A stretch of 64,000 nucleotides of DNA from JBAXXL01 sp037127915 (GTDB taxonomy: Bacteria; Bacteroidota; Ignavibacteria; Kapaibacteriales; UBA2268), in contig JBAXXL010000007.1 of the NCBI GenBank assembly GCA_037127915.1, positions 49,887 to 113,886 of the forward strand, written 5' to 3'. Below, piece after piece: positions 27,716 to 36,195 of this stretch. The first letter of the stretch is position 1; each line of letters starts with the position of its first letter. The position numbers and the translations under genes are program-made. The notes under the pieces were generated by a model, which saw only the letters and a program-made list of their open reading frames with translations, was not told where the DNA came from and made no database searches.

Positions 27716-27767
27716 AAAAAAAATTGTAATTTTATTAGTATTTATTTTCAAAATTTCAAAAAATAAT

Positions 27768-30554
27768 ATGAATTTCTTTGAGAAACATAGTTGGTTGTTT
27801 CGGATTTTACTGCTATCTTTAGCTATAATATTCATTTACATAATACTACTTCAATTAACGGGCAGGCAAACTGATCAAAATTCGTTTACCGGCTTGAAAA
27901 ATTTTCTATATGTAAACAAAAACTTAGTGGTTTACAACGATAATGGCAAAGTGGATACTTTGAATAGTTTCGATTGTATTATGGAAATTGATTCCAAAGC
28001 AGTAGTTTCTCCAGAAATATTCAAAAGCATTGCCGACGATAGTAAAAAGTTCCACCAAATTAAAGTTTTACATTTACCCGATTCTGCGCTTTCTATTAAA
28101 AAGATACAAAAAGACAATCTTGTTCAAGAAAATTTTATGTTCTTTAGTTCCGGAATTTATATTTTCTCTGTTCAAAAGAATGGAACCTCCTACAAGGCAG
28201 GGGTTCGTAAAGGCGATTTACTGTTAAGGATTAATAACTATAAAACCAGCGACCCTGTTCAAGCTGACAATATTATTCGTAATAATACACCGGAAAAACT
28301 AATAAAATATGACATCATAAGAAATGGAACAATTAAGTCATATTATGTAGAATTAGCGAAAATAACCCTTAAAGTATATTTCGTAATCTTTATTATTACA
28401 GGATTTATTTTCTTAATAACTTCGCTATTTATTGGTTTAAACCGACCTAAATTAAAATCCGCCCGATTAACGTCGTTGGCTTTGGCAATGTTCGGATTTG
28501 TTTTGGTAGTATCATTTGGTTCATTATCTTCCCCAAGCAGTACTGCCGCGGTTATAACATTCTTATTTATGGGAATATTAGCATATTTTTGGATGCCTGT
28601 ATCTATCCACAGTTTGTTTTACTTTCCAACAGAATATATTACTATACCAAATAAAAAATGGCTTATCAGATTTCCGTATTTTTTGATAATTCTGTGTATT
28701 GTTTCGCGTTTCCTTCTTACTGTATTTGGTAGTGAATTTGATAAAACCTTCACTATATTCAATTATTTACTTGTATTTTATTTAATCTATTTGTTGTTTT
28801 ACATATACAAGATAACACCCCCTAACTTACGCCACATACTAAAAGCTCCTTATATAGGTTGGTTACTTTTTTGTATCTCTTATATTATAATCGGTATTGT
28901 TGGTACCTTTGTAATCAAATCACCGGCAATAGCTGAAAAATACTTGTATTTAAATTATATTTTGTTAAGTTCGGTATTTATACCATTGGCATATATTTAT
29001 TCAATAAGTAAAAATAGTCTGTTTAAACTTCGTATGAAAATGCGTAGAAATATTAAATATCTTCTGATTTCATTTATTTACAAGTTGATATTATTTGTCG
29101 GATTAGCGTATGTGATTCATTTAGCACTGCATATAAATGTGATTTTCCCAAGTATTCGATTTACATACACAACCATTGAATATTTAGAAAAACCTTTAAG
29201 ACCGGCACTACAAGTATATTATTCGAAATTATTAGCAATTCTATTTTCATTGGTAGGTATATATTTTTACAGAAAATTCGTAAAACTTGGTCAGAAAATA
29301 TTAGATGATATTTTTTACCGTGTTCATGTGGATTTCCGCCAATTATCTGCTCAAATGCATCAATTACAGCAAAATGATATTGAAGCAAACAAATTGGCCG
29401 ATAATTTTATTAAAACTCTTAGCCATGGAATGAAATTGAAGCATGGCGGAATTTTATTTATCGGTGATAATAACGAAATTGTTGTTCAGAAATACTACGG
29501 TTTCAAATCCAATACCGAGCTTCGCGAGTTTATATCTTTAATCTCAAAAGATTTAATATGTGAAACAATGAAACATAAAGATCCATTTTCTACTTCTTTA
29601 TTGAACGACAATATCAAATCCGTTTTTGATGAATATCAAATAGAATATATTGTTCCTGCTATATCGAAAGATAAATATCATGGGATTATTTTAATAGGTG
29701 AAAAACTTTCCGAAAGCACTTTCAACACCGAAGAATTAAGCTTTATGAAAGATATAGCCGACCACGCATCTGTCGTAATAGAAAATGCTCTACTTTATCA
29801 GAAATCATTAAAACAAGAACGTTTGAACCATGAATTGGAATTAGCTAGACAAATTCAATATAACTCTTTACCTCAATCGAATCCTAAAATTGATTGTTTC
29901 GACATATATGGCTTATCCGCTCCGGCTTATGAAGTTGGCGGTGATTTTTATGATTATTTCCATGAAGGTAACTACTTGGACGTAATTATTGGCGACGTTG
30001 CCGGCAAAGGTACATCTGCGGCGATGTATATGTCAAATGCCATCGGTATTATAAGAACTTTACAAAAATTCTCTTTAAACCCTAAGCAAATTCTTATAAA
30101 TTTGAATGAGCTAATGAGTAATAATCTCAGCAAAAATTCTTTTATTACTGCGCTTTGCGGTAGATTTGATATTGCTAAAAAGACACTTACCATATCTAGA
30201 GCAGGACATATCCCATTGTATCATTATAATTCATTAACAAATTCAGTTGAAAAATTAATTCCTAAGGGAATTGCAATAGGGGTAGTTGACACACCATCAT
30301 TCACTCATATAACGGAAGAAATGCTGTTGCCATATAATACCGGTGACATTTTCTTGTTTGTTACAGACGGAATAATTGAAGCTAGAGGTTATGAAAATGA
30401 AGAACTTGGCGAAAGTTTAATTTATAAACATATAAAGAATCAAAAACTTACCGCTAATCAGTTAATCCAAAACATTATCATTGATATTAATAACATTGCT
30501 TCTGAAAATCCTCAATTTGATGATATAACTGCAGTTGCGATAAAAATAATATAG
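27768..30554 (+). CDS. PDZ-GAF-PP2C (SpoIIE/RsbU-type) membrane phosphatase
   Basis: A 928-residue signalling protein. One membrane helix (about 12-31) is followed by an extracytoplasmic region with a PDZ-like domain (about 125-196; NGTSYKAGVRKGDLLLRINNY). Several more membrane helices follow (about 200-505), then a cytoplasmic GAF-like domain (about 530-690) and a C-terminal SpoIIE/RsbU PP2C phosphatase (about 700-928). Phosphatase marks are LARQIQYNSLPQ, YEVGGDFYDYF, IGDVAGKGTSAAMYMS and VTDGIIEARGYENEELG, with the Asp residues that bind Mn/Mg. Such enzymes dephosphorylate anti-anti-sigma factors in partner-switching pathways, but no such partner is in the window. It appears to head an operon with meaB and rdgB. 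Confidence 0.85.
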   Translation: MNFFEKHSWLFRILLLSLAIIFIYIILLQLTGRQTDQNSFTGLKNFLYVNKNLVVYNDNGKVDTLNSFDCIMEIDSKAVVSPEIFKSIADDSKKFHQIKVLHLPDSALSIKKIQKDNLVQENFMFFSSGIYIFSVQKNGTSYKAGVRKGDLLLRINNYKTSDPVQADNIIRNNTPEKLIKYDIIRNGTIKSYYVELAKITLKVYFVIFIITGFIFLITSLFIGLNRPKLKSARLTSLALAMFGFVLVVSFGSLSSPSSTAAVITFLFMGILAYFWMPVSIHSLFYFPTEYITIPNKKWLIRFPYFLIILCIVSRFLLTVFGSEFDKTFTIFNYLLVFYLIYLLFYIYKITPPNLRHILKAPYIGWLLFCISYIIIGIVGTFVIKSPAIAEKYLYLNYILLSSVFIPLAYIYSISKNSLFKLRMKMRRNIKYLLISFIYKLILFVGLAYVIHLALHINVIFPSIRFTYTTIEYLEKPLRPALQVYYSKLLAILFSLVGIYFYRKFVKLGQKILDDIFYRVHVDFRQLSAQMHQLQQNDIEANKLADNFIKTLSHGMKLKHGGILFIGDNNEIVVQKYYGFKSNTELREFISLISKDLICETMKHKDPFSTSLLNDNIKSVFDEYQIEYIVPAISKDKYHGIILIGEKLSESTFNTEELSFMKDIADHASVVIENALLYQKSLKQERLNHELELARQIQYNSLPQSNPKIDCFDIYGLSAPAYEVGGDFYDYFHEGNYLDVIIGDVAGKGTSAAMYMSNAIGIIRTLQKFSLNPKQILINLNELMSNNLSKNSFITALCGRFDIAKKTLTISRAGHIPLYHYNSLTNSVEKLIPKGIAIGVVDTPSFTHITEEMLLPYNTGDIFLFVTDGIIEARGYENEELGESLIYKHIKNQKLTANQLIQNIIIDINNIASENPQFDDITAVAIKII

Positions 30555-30561
30555 AAGTTAA

Positions 30562-31662
30562 ATGCAAAATAAATCTAAACCTGAATGGATACCCGATAAC
30601 GCGGGTAATGAATATACTACGAGTATAATGCCCGGTATTAAAGATATAAAGCACAAATCTAAACCCGGTAAAACTGCAAAACATTTAACAGTTGATGATT
30701 ATACTAACGGAATTTTGGCTGGTAATATTACAATTTTGTCAAAAGCAATTACTTTAATCGAAAGTAACGCCCAAAGACACTATCATTTAGCCCAGGATGT
30801 TTTAAAAAATGTATTACCCTATTCCGGAAATTCGATAAGAATTGGTGTAACAGGTTCTCCGGGTGCGGGAAAAAGTACGCTTATAGAATCCCTCGGTTTA
30901 AAACTTATTAAAAATGGCCTAAAAGTTGCCGTCTTGGCAATTGACCCGAGCAGTACCGTCACACATGGGTCTATTTTGGGTGATAAAACGCGCATGGAGA
31001 GTTTGTCGCAGGAAACACGAGCATTTATCAGACCTTCTCCTTCAAGTGGAACCTTGGGCGGTGTAACGCGAAAAACTAGAGAAACAATGCTCCTCTGTGA
31101 AGCTGCGGGATACGATGTGATTTTAATCGAAACCGTCGGTGTTGGTCAGAGCGAAACAACAGTCCGTTCTATGGTAGATTTCTTTATGCTTCTTTTACTT
31201 CCGGAAGCGGGCGATGAATTGCAGGGTATCAAAAAAGGTGTTGTTGAATTGGCTGATTTATTAGTCGTTAATAAAGCTGAAGCACAAAATAAAATGCGCG
31301 CTGAATTAACACAACGGGCTTATTCAAATGCATTATCACTTCTACAACCCGCAACCAAAGGTTGGTCTCCAAAAGTGCTAACTTGTTCAGCTGTTGAGGA
31401 AACCGGAATATGGGAAATCTGGTCCGCGGTGAATGAATTCCGCTTGATAACAGAAGATTCAGGAATTTTTAGAGAACGTAGGCAAAAGCAATTATTGGAT
31501 TGGGTGGATACTATGCTCAACGATGGATTACAAAGAATGTTCTTCGATAATCCATTGATTAAAAGTAAATATAAAATATGTCAAGAAGCCGTATTGAAAG
31601 GTACTATGACTCCATCGCAATCTGTATTTGATTTATTGGAAATTTTTAGAAAGACAAAATGA
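30562..31662 (+). CDS. meaB: Methylmalonyl-CoA mutase-associated GTPase MeaB
   Basis: A 366-residue G3E-family GTPase (ArgK/MeaB). It has a P-loop GSPGAGKST at residues 98-106, the DPSST segment, IETVGVGQSE for switch II, and VVNKAE as the guanine-specificity motif. MeaB protects and reloads the adenosylcobalamin enzyme methylmalonyl-CoA mutase, so a mutase is expected elsewhere in the genome. The N-terminal 50 residues are a less conserved basic extension. The start lies 7 bp after the phosphatase gene and the stop overlaps rdgB by four bases, so translation is probably coupled. Confidence 0.93.
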   Translation: MQNKSKPEWIPDNAGNEYTTSIMPGIKDIKHKSKPGKTAKHLTVDDYTNGILAGNITILSKAITLIESNAQRHYHLAQDVLKNVLPYSGNSIRIGVTGSPGAGKSTLIESLGLKLIKNGLKVAVLAIDPSSTVTHGSILGDKTRMESLSQETRAFIRPSPSSGTLGGVTRKTRETMLLCEAAGYDVILIETVGVGQSETTVRSMVDFFMLLLLPEAGDELQGIKKGVVELADLLVVNKAEAQNKMRAELTQRAYSNALSLLQPATKGWSPKVLTCSAVEETGIWEIWSAVNEFRLITEDSGIFRERRQKQLLDWVDTMLNDGLQRMFFDNPLIKSKYKICQEAVLKGTMTPSQSVFDLLEIFRKTK

Positions 31663-32261
31663 AATTAGTATTAGCATCGAACAATAAGCATAAAGCCGAA
31701 GAATATTCCGCTATGTTTAAAGCTGACAATGGAATCGATATTACGGTTCTATTGCCTAAAGATTTACTCCATGAAGAGATAGAAATCGAAGAGACAGGAT
31801 TAACATTTGAAGAAAATGCATCAATAAAAGCTAGGCATATTTTTGAATTGGCTAAATTACCTTGCTTTTCAGATGATTCAGGTCTCGAAGTGAAGGCTTT
31901 AGGTAATAAGCCCGGTTTGAATTCCGCTCGTTATAGCGGTTCACATGGTGATGATAAAGCTAATCGTAAAAAAGTAATATCGGAGTTAATTGATTTAAAT
32001 ACAGATGATTGGTCAGCTCGTTTCCGTTGTGTGATTTGTTTTTATGATGGTCTAAATGAGTACTTTTTTGAAGGTATCTGTACCGGAAAATTAATTAGCG
32101 AAGAAAAAGGTACTAGCGGATTCGGTTATGACCCTATTTTTATTCCCGATGGATATAATATCACTTTTGCTGAAATGCCAAGCAAGCAAAAAAACAGCAT
32201 TAGCCATAGAGCAAATGCAGTTGATAAATTCCAACAATTTTTGAAAGAATATAATGGATGA
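31659..32261 (+). CDS. rdgB: XTP/dITP diphosphatase (RdgB/HAM1 family)
   Basis: A 200-residue house-cleaning pyrophosphatase that hydrolyses dITP, ITP and XTP to keep deaminated purines out of nucleic acids. Family marks are ASNNKHKAEEY at the N-terminus, the metal-site segment FEENASIKA, CFSDDSGLEVKAL, PGLNSARYSG, GTSGFGYDPIF and SHRANAV at the end. Length is normal. ATGA overlap with meaB suggests a single transcript. Confidence 0.95.
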   Translation: MKLVLASNNKHKAEEYSAMFKADNGIDITVLLPKDLLHEEIEIEETGLTFEENASIKARHIFELAKLPCFSDDSGLEVKALGNKPGLNSARYSGSHGDDKANRKKVISELIDLNTDDWSARFRCVICFYDGLNEYFFEGICTGKLISEEKGTSGFGYDPIFIPDGYNITFAEMPSKQKNSISHRANAVDKFQQFLKEYNG

Positions 32262-32270
32262 ACTTATAAA

Positions 32271-32951
32271 ATGCCAAGAATAACTCAAAATCGAATCTTG
32301 CGCAATTGGTTATTTATAATGCCCACTAAGCTGAAAAGATTAAAGAAAACTTATGGAAATAGAGAATTTTATTTATTAGACGTAGGTGCAGGAAATCATT
32401 CGGCTACACAATTAAAAAAATATTTTCCTAATTGTAAATACTATGGTATTGATATTTCTAAAGATTATAATAACGACGCTGAAGATTTCAATTTGATGGA
32501 GAACTTTTGGGAAAAAGACCTTACAAAACTGGATTTTTCAGATATTCCTGATGGGTTTTTTGATGCGCTCTTAATGACGCATATTATTGAGCATTTATAT
32601 AATGGTGAATTAGTCGTGGATGCTTTGTTAAATAAAGTAAAAACAAATGGTTTTATTTATTTGGAATACCCTTCTCAAAAAAGTACTCGATTACCCAGTA
32701 AAAAGGGAACATTGAATTTTTACGATGACGATACTCACGTAAGGTTATATAATATCAATGTGCTAATAGATATTATTAAAAGCAATGGTTTTACTGTATT
32801 GAAATTTGGTGCTAGGAAGGATTTTGCAAATATAATGACAATGCCGATAAGAATCATAATTAGTAAAATCAAGCATGGATACGTACCCGGCGGAGTCTTT
32901 TGGGATTTATTAGGTTTTGCAGAATTTATTTGGGCAAAAAAAAAGGTTTAA
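32271..32951 (+). CDS. Class I SAM-dependent methyltransferase
   Basis: A 226-residue protein with the SAM-binding motif LLDVGAGNHSATQLKKYF near residue 36, YYGIDISKDY for the acidic ribose-binding strand and LMTHIIEHLYNGE as the motif after the third strand. The C-terminus is hydrophobic and basic. The target is not evident. The gene follows rdgB by 9 bp. Confidence 0.8.
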   Translation: MPRITQNRILRNWLFIMPTKLKRLKKTYGNREFYLLDVGAGNHSATQLKKYFPNCKYYGIDISKDYNNDAEDFNLMENFWEKDLTKLDFSDIPDGFFDALLMTHIIEHLYNGELVVDALLNKVKTNGFIYLEYPSQKSTRLPSKKGTLNFYDDDTHVRLYNINVLIDIIKSNGFTVLKFGARKDFANIMTMPIRIIISKIKHGYVPGGVFWDLLGFAEFIWAKKKV

Positions 32952-32972
32952 AATATATTTAAGGTTTTTGGT

Positions 32973-33374
32973 ATGAAAAAAATAAGAGTAGCAACGATTA
33001 TTATACTATTTTTCAATGCTGTTTCAGGACTTGTTGGCGGGTTAGGTTTAATACTTGACCCTAGTGGAAAAATAATGCAAATGCCGATAGAATGGTTAGC
33101 TCCTACCCCATTTACAAATTTCTTGATTCCAGGCATTATCCTATTTTTGTTTATTGGCTTATTCAGTTTATTAGTTGCTATATTGACCATAATAAAATCA
33201 AAATACTATCAATATTTAATTATTTTTGAAGGGATTATTTTATTTATCTGGTTGTCAGTAGAAATAATAATGCTGAAACTATTCTTTGCACCGCTCCATT
33301 TACCGTACTATTTGGTCGCATTTGCCTTATTGAATCTAGGATATTTATTAAATAAAAAGAGACTCGCCAATTAA
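32973..33374 (+). CDS. Small four-helix membrane protein, function unknown
   Basis: A 133-residue protein with four predicted hydrophobic helices (about 5-28, 45-68, 78-100 and 108-125) and little soluble sequence. I recognise no family with certainty. It closes the presumed operon beginning with the PP2C phosphatase. Its last codons form one arm of the downstream hairpin. Confidence 0.65.
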   Translation: MKKIRVATIIILFFNAVSGLVGGLGLILDPSGKIMQMPIEWLAPTPFTNFLIPGIILFLFIGLFSLLVAILTIIKSKYYQYLIIFEGIILFIWLSVEIIMLKLFFAPLHLPYYLVAFALLNLGYLLNKKRLAN

Positions 33375-33385
33375 ACGAGTCTCTT
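33357..33385 (+). terminator. Hairpin overlapping the stop codon of the small membrane protein gene
   Basis: AAGAGACTCG (33357-33366) pairs perfectly with CGAGTCTCTT (33376-33385). The stop codon TAA (33372-33374) lies in the loop. The T run is short, so its strength is uncertain. Confidence 0.6.
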
Positions 33386-33394
33386 ATAAATCTT

Positions 33395-33430
33395 CATTAA
33401 CAATTAATAATTAACCATTAATAATTATTG
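33395..33430. repeat. AT-rich intergenic repeat, copy A
   Basis: Runs of AATTAATAATTAA and CATTAATAATTATTG resemble the AT-rich blocks at 35737-35770 and 42294-42325. It may be a short dispersed element or simple AT-rich spacer. Confidence 0.4.
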
Positions 33431-33434
33431 TTGG

Positions 33435-33896
33435 TTACTTTTTCTTGAAGGCAGAAAATACACTTGCAAATCCTTCGAAAAAATTCCCAATTCTTACAAA
33501 TGGGCTAGTAACTTTATTAGCAACATCTCTCATTGTATCCTGCACATTGTGAAATGCATTTGAGCAACGCTCGGCATTTTCTTTAAACTTTGAAGCCATA
33601 TTTTTGATTTCATAAGTTGCATAACGTAGATTTGTCATAGAATCTACAGCGATGTCCTTTAAATCGGCAATACCGGCCGCAATACTATTAATTCGTTTTG
33701 AAAAGATGTTGATTTCGTCAATCACTTCGCTAGTTTTTTCACGCATAATGCGCATATCTTTAGATAATTTATCTATACTCAAACTCACATCGGATAAAAA
33801 CTTTTTTATCGAAGTTGTTAAAATTATTAGATAAACAGCTAATGCTATAAACATTATTAACGCTATTATAACTAAGATTTCATGTAGTAATTCCAT
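33435..33896 (-). CDS. DUF948-like membrane-anchored coiled-coil protein
   Basis: A 153-residue protein with one N-terminal membrane helix (about 8-30) and a long amphipathic coiled coil (about 31-125; IDKLSKDMRIMREKTSEV type), then a short basic tail. This resembles DUF948/YoxC proteins. They are often encoded next to YtxH-domain genes, as here (55 bp apart, same strand). The function of the pair is unknown; a cell-envelope or stress role is usually supposed. GGGAG precedes the ATG. Confidence 0.75.
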   Translation of the reverse strand: MELLHEILVIIALIMFIALAVYLIILTTSIKKFLSDVSLSIDKLSKDMRIMREKTSEVIDEINIFSKRINSIAAGIADLKDIAVDSMTNLRYATYEIKNMASKFKENAERCSNAFHNVQDTMRDVANKVTSPFVRIGNFFEGFASVFSAFKKK

Positions 33897-33951
33897 TTAA
33901 GCTCCCGTGGCAATAATATATTTATTGTAGTTAGTTAGCAACTTAATAAGC

Positions 33952-34263
33952 TTATTTCTTCTTCAATTCTGCTTCGACTTCTTCTTCAAATTGTCCTTCA
34001 TTCTTTTTGAATGAGTCAATAATTGATTTTGTTTTTGTACTAACAGTATCAACTACTTTAGCCGCTGTAGCTTCTACTTTTTTCTCGACATCGGCAACGT
34101 AATCAGTTGCTTTGCCATAAACTTCGCCACTTTTTGTGCTAATATCTTTTCTTAATTCAGCACCGGATTTTGGTGCCAATAATAAAGCTGTGATTGCTCC
34201 GGCAACTCCGCCGATAAATGTTCCCAAAGCTAATCCTTTCAAATAATCTTTTTGTTCAGCCAT
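33952..34263 (-). CDS. YtxH-domain protein
   Basis: A 103-residue protein. The glycine- and alanine-rich N-terminal helix (GLALGTFIGGVAGAITALLLAPKSGAELRKDI) is the YtxH family signature. It is followed by an amphipathic helical tail rich in Lys and Glu. Members are small stress-linked membrane-associated proteins. It is paired with the DUF948-like gene downstream. AAGGAA precedes the ATG. Confidence 0.85.
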   Translation of the reverse strand: MAEQKDYLKGLALGTFIGGVAGAITALLLAPKSGAELRKDISTKSGEVYGKATDYVADVEKKVEATAAKVVDTVSTKTKSIIDSFKKNEGQFEEEVEAELKKK

Positions 34264-34343
34264 CTCAATATTCCTTTTTAGTTAAACTAATTAGTTATTT
34301 ATTTTTAATGCATTCGCATATAAAATTCTTTTACATATTCATT

Positions 34344-34793
34344 CTAAAGTTCTCGAACATCTAAAATCATTTCGCATATTTCTCGAACGGCACCTTCGCC
34401 GCCTTTGGAATTACAAACATAATCTACAACCTTTTTCAAAGGCTCAATCGCATTTGCAGGAACCGCACTAAAACCGGCAAGCTTCAAAGCTTCCAAATCA
34501 TTAACATCATCGCCTATATAGGCTATTTCATCAGTCGAAATATTCATTTTCTGTGATATTTCTTTAAGTGCTACATCTTTTTCCCAACAGCCAATATAAA
34601 TATGTTGTACATTAAGTACTTCTGCTCTTTTTTTAGCTATTTTCGAATCCTTACTTGTTATAAATGCCGTTTGTATTCCGTATTTGTGTAGTAAAGTAAT
34701 ACCCATTCCGTCATAAGCTGAGAACTTTTTTAGGGCTTCACCCTCGGCGGAGTAGTACATACTGCCATCGGTAAGTGTTCCGTCAACGTCCAT
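34344..34793 (-). CDS. kdsC: HAD phosphatase, KdsC-like (Kdo-8-phosphate phosphatase)
   Basis: A HAD-superfamily C0 phosphatase of the KdsC type. The nucleophile motif is DVDGTLTDG, and other marks are FSAYDGMGI, the Thr/Ser motif FITSKDS and the acidic motif YIGDDVNDLEAL. KdsC makes Kdo for lipopolysaccharide. The only ordinary start, ATG at 34793, puts the catalytic Asp at residue 2 and removes the first beta strand. Yet the in-frame codons upstream (34794-34838) encode VENIKDKLKRIKLFA, which is just what KdsC proteins have there. The true start is therefore probably upstream at a non-standard codon, or a base is missing. Confidence 0.83.
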   Translation of the reverse strand: MDVDGTLTDGSMYYSAEGEALKKFSAYDGMGITLLHKYGIQTAFITSKDSKIAKKRAEVLNVQHIYIGCWEKDVALKEISQKMNISTDEIAYIGDDVNDLEALKLAGFSAVPANAIEPLKKVVDYVCNSKGGEGAVREICEMILDVREL

Positions 34794-34842
34794 TGCAAAA
34801 AGCTTTATTCTTTTTAGCTTATCTTTGATATTTTCTACCCTA

Positions 34843-34858
34843 TAATTTTGTAATTTTG
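34843..34858 (+). promoter_or_regulatory. Tandem TAATTTTG elements upstream of prmA
   Basis: Two head-to-tail copies of TAATTTTG (34843-34850 and 34851-34858) lie 45-60 bases before the prmA ATG. They overlap the upstream in-frame codons of kdsC on the other strand. A TTTG at 34824-34827 is at a non-ideal spacing for either copy (15 or 23 bases). Confidence 0.5.
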
Positions 34859-34902
34859 TAGTTATAATTAGAAGTTTATTTATACAAAATATTGCATTCG
34901 AT

Positions 34903-35739
34903 ATGATTAATTACGTAAAAATAGCATTAAATGTTGCAGAAGAAGATTACGAAAAAGCCTACTATGTCCTAACTGATTATGATTTCTGCGGAATTGAAGA
35001 AGGTTTCGATTTATTATCTATAACATTTACAGAAGAGTATTTTACTGAAGAATTGAAAACACAATTATTAGATGAATTGAGTAAGTTGATTGAAGATTTC
35101 ACGGTTAAAGAAATAGAAATAATTGAAGATAAAAACTGGAACGAAGAATGGGAAAAGAATCTTGTTCCATTTAAGGTAAATGAGCGTATCGCCATTACCC
35201 CTTCCGCACGGGCAGACGAAATTGACGCTCCGATAAAGCTCCTCATAAATCCTAAAATGTCATTCGGTACCGGAGAGCACGCGACAACCCGATTAGTTGC
35301 CACATTGATGGACGGGCTGGTCCAAAAAGACAGCTTTTGGATTGATGCAGGAACAGGAACGGGCGTTTTGGGTATTTTAGCAGTGAAACTTGGCGCTAAA
35401 TCCTGCTATGCTTTCGATAATGACCCTTGGTCGGTGGATAATTCAATTGAAAATGCTGAAATGAACGGCGTAGCTGATAAAATGGATATAGAAATCGGCA
35501 ATATTGACACAATGGAGCTACCACCTGCCGATGGTATCGCCGCTAATCTATTCTATCACTTAGTTAAAGCCGCTCTGCCTAAATTCCGCAAGGCGTTGGA
35601 AATCTCCAAAGGCGATTTATTAATCTCCGGCATTATGGTTCACGACGCAAAATCAATCATCGAAACAGCCGAAGGTTTGGGCTTCAAAATTCAAAATTCC
35701 ATTACAGAAAATGAATGGATTGCTTTTCACTTCAGATAA
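34903..35739 (+). CDS. prmA: Ribosomal protein L11 methyltransferase PrmA
   Basis: A 278-residue enzyme that trimethylates ribosomal protein L11. The N-terminal recognition domain (residues 1-95) is followed by the linker NPKMSFGTGEHATTRL, the SAM motif DAGTGTGVLGILAVKLGA and the PrmA active segment ANLFYHLV (usually NIL). All are characteristic. Length and order are normal. The gene is transcribed away from kdsC. Confidence 0.93.
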   Translation: MINYVKIALNVAEEDYEKAYYVLTDYDFCGIEEGFDLLSITFTEEYFTEELKTQLLDELSKLIEDFTVKEIEIIEDKNWNEEWEKNLVPFKVNERIAITPSARADEIDAPIKLLINPKMSFGTGEHATTRLVATLMDGLVQKDSFWIDAGTGTGVLGILAVKLGAKSCYAFDNDPWSVDNSIENAEMNGVADKMDIEIGNIDTMELPPADGIAANLFYHLVKAALPKFRKALEISKGDLLISGIMVHDAKSIIETAEGLGFKIQNSITENEWIAFHFR

Positions 35740-35770
35740 TGATTAATTATAAATTATTAATTATTAATGG
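35737..35770. repeat. AT-rich intergenic repeat, copy B
   Basis: TAATGATTAATTATAAATTA and following bases match, on the other strand, the AT-rich block at 42294-42325. Confidence 0.45.
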
Positions 35771-35772
35771 GA

Positions 35773-35816
35773 TGAAGACGGATGTCATTACCGCGGAAGC
35801 GGTAATCCATCTTCTT
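35773..35816. repeat. REP-like palindromic element
   Basis: Core hairpin ATTACCGC (35787-35794), loop GGAA, GCGGTAAT (35799-35806), with partly complementary flanks. It resembles the widespread bacterial repeats of the ATTCCCGC-n-GCGGGAAT type. Within a 454-bp gap free of genes. Confidence 0.6.
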
Positions 35817-35834
35817 GAATAGCCACGACCTCCG

Positions 35835-35898
35835 GTAGAGACGCGATTTATCGCGTCTAATGTGCCGAAATTGGAGACGCGATAAATCGCTTCTCTAC
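35835..35898. repeat. Inverted pair of GTAGAGACGCGA palindromes
   Basis: One copy at 35835-35858 contains the palindrome AGACGCGATTTATCGCGTCT. A second copy at 35875-35898 is its reverse complement with one mismatch, 16 bases away. Each can form a hairpin, and together they form a larger inverted repeat. Confidence 0.75.
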
Positions 35899-35961
35899 AA
35901 TCCAACGCACTTTTTTTCCCGTAATTCGTTATTGATAACGCGCCCGGCCAAGGCAAAAAAA

Positions 35962-35982
35962 TGACCTCCGGCGGGGAGGTCA
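35962..35982. repeat. TGACCTCC hairpin
   Basis: Perfect 8-bp stem TGACCTCC (35962-35969) with GGAGGTCA (35975-35982). It is preceded on the + strand by AAAAAAA, so on the - strand it looks like a terminator. Confidence 0.55.
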
Positions 35983-36079
35983 GAATTTTCTATTACCATC
36001 ATCCTGTAAATCCTCTAATCCTGTATATCCAGATTCAGACAAGAAGGCGGACAGGTCACGACCTATCCCTACGGTTAAA

Positions 36080-36112
36080 AATTCTCTGCGTCTTCGCGTC
36101 TTTGCGGTGAAT
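36080..36112. repeat. GCGTCTTCGCGTCTTTGCGGTGAA repeat fragment
   Basis: Its reverse complement, ACCGCAAAGACGCGAAG, recurs as ACCGCAAAGACGCGGAG near 42102-42118 in the other repeat-filled gap. It is probably a remnant of a dispersed element. Confidence 0.6.
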
Positions 36113-36170
36113 TCTTCTTCCGTGCTACGTCTTGTTCTCCTATACCCCAAAACCCTACACCCCAAACCCT

Positions 36171-36195
36171 AAAAAAAAGGGGCTTAATTGCCCCT
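36171..36195 (-). terminator. Rho-independent terminator of the PTS IIA gene
   Basis: On the - strand AGGGGC, loop AATTAA, GCCCCT, then eight T. The stem includes bases of the TAG stop codon (36194-36196). Confidence 0.88.

Noticed and set aside
34285..34296. Palindrome AACTAATTAGTT between kdsC and the YtxH gene
   Set aside because: Twelve bases of almost pure A and T are expected by chance in this composition, and no second copy is seen near related genes.
35747..36165. Two - strand frames (35747-35956 and 35980-36165) of 60-70 codons in the repeat island
   Set aside because: They run through palindromic repeats, have no ribosome site and no protein-like composition.
36146..36178. CCCTAAA/ACCCTAC telomere-like repeats
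   Set aside because: Only three imperfect units, beside a terminator in a bacterial context.
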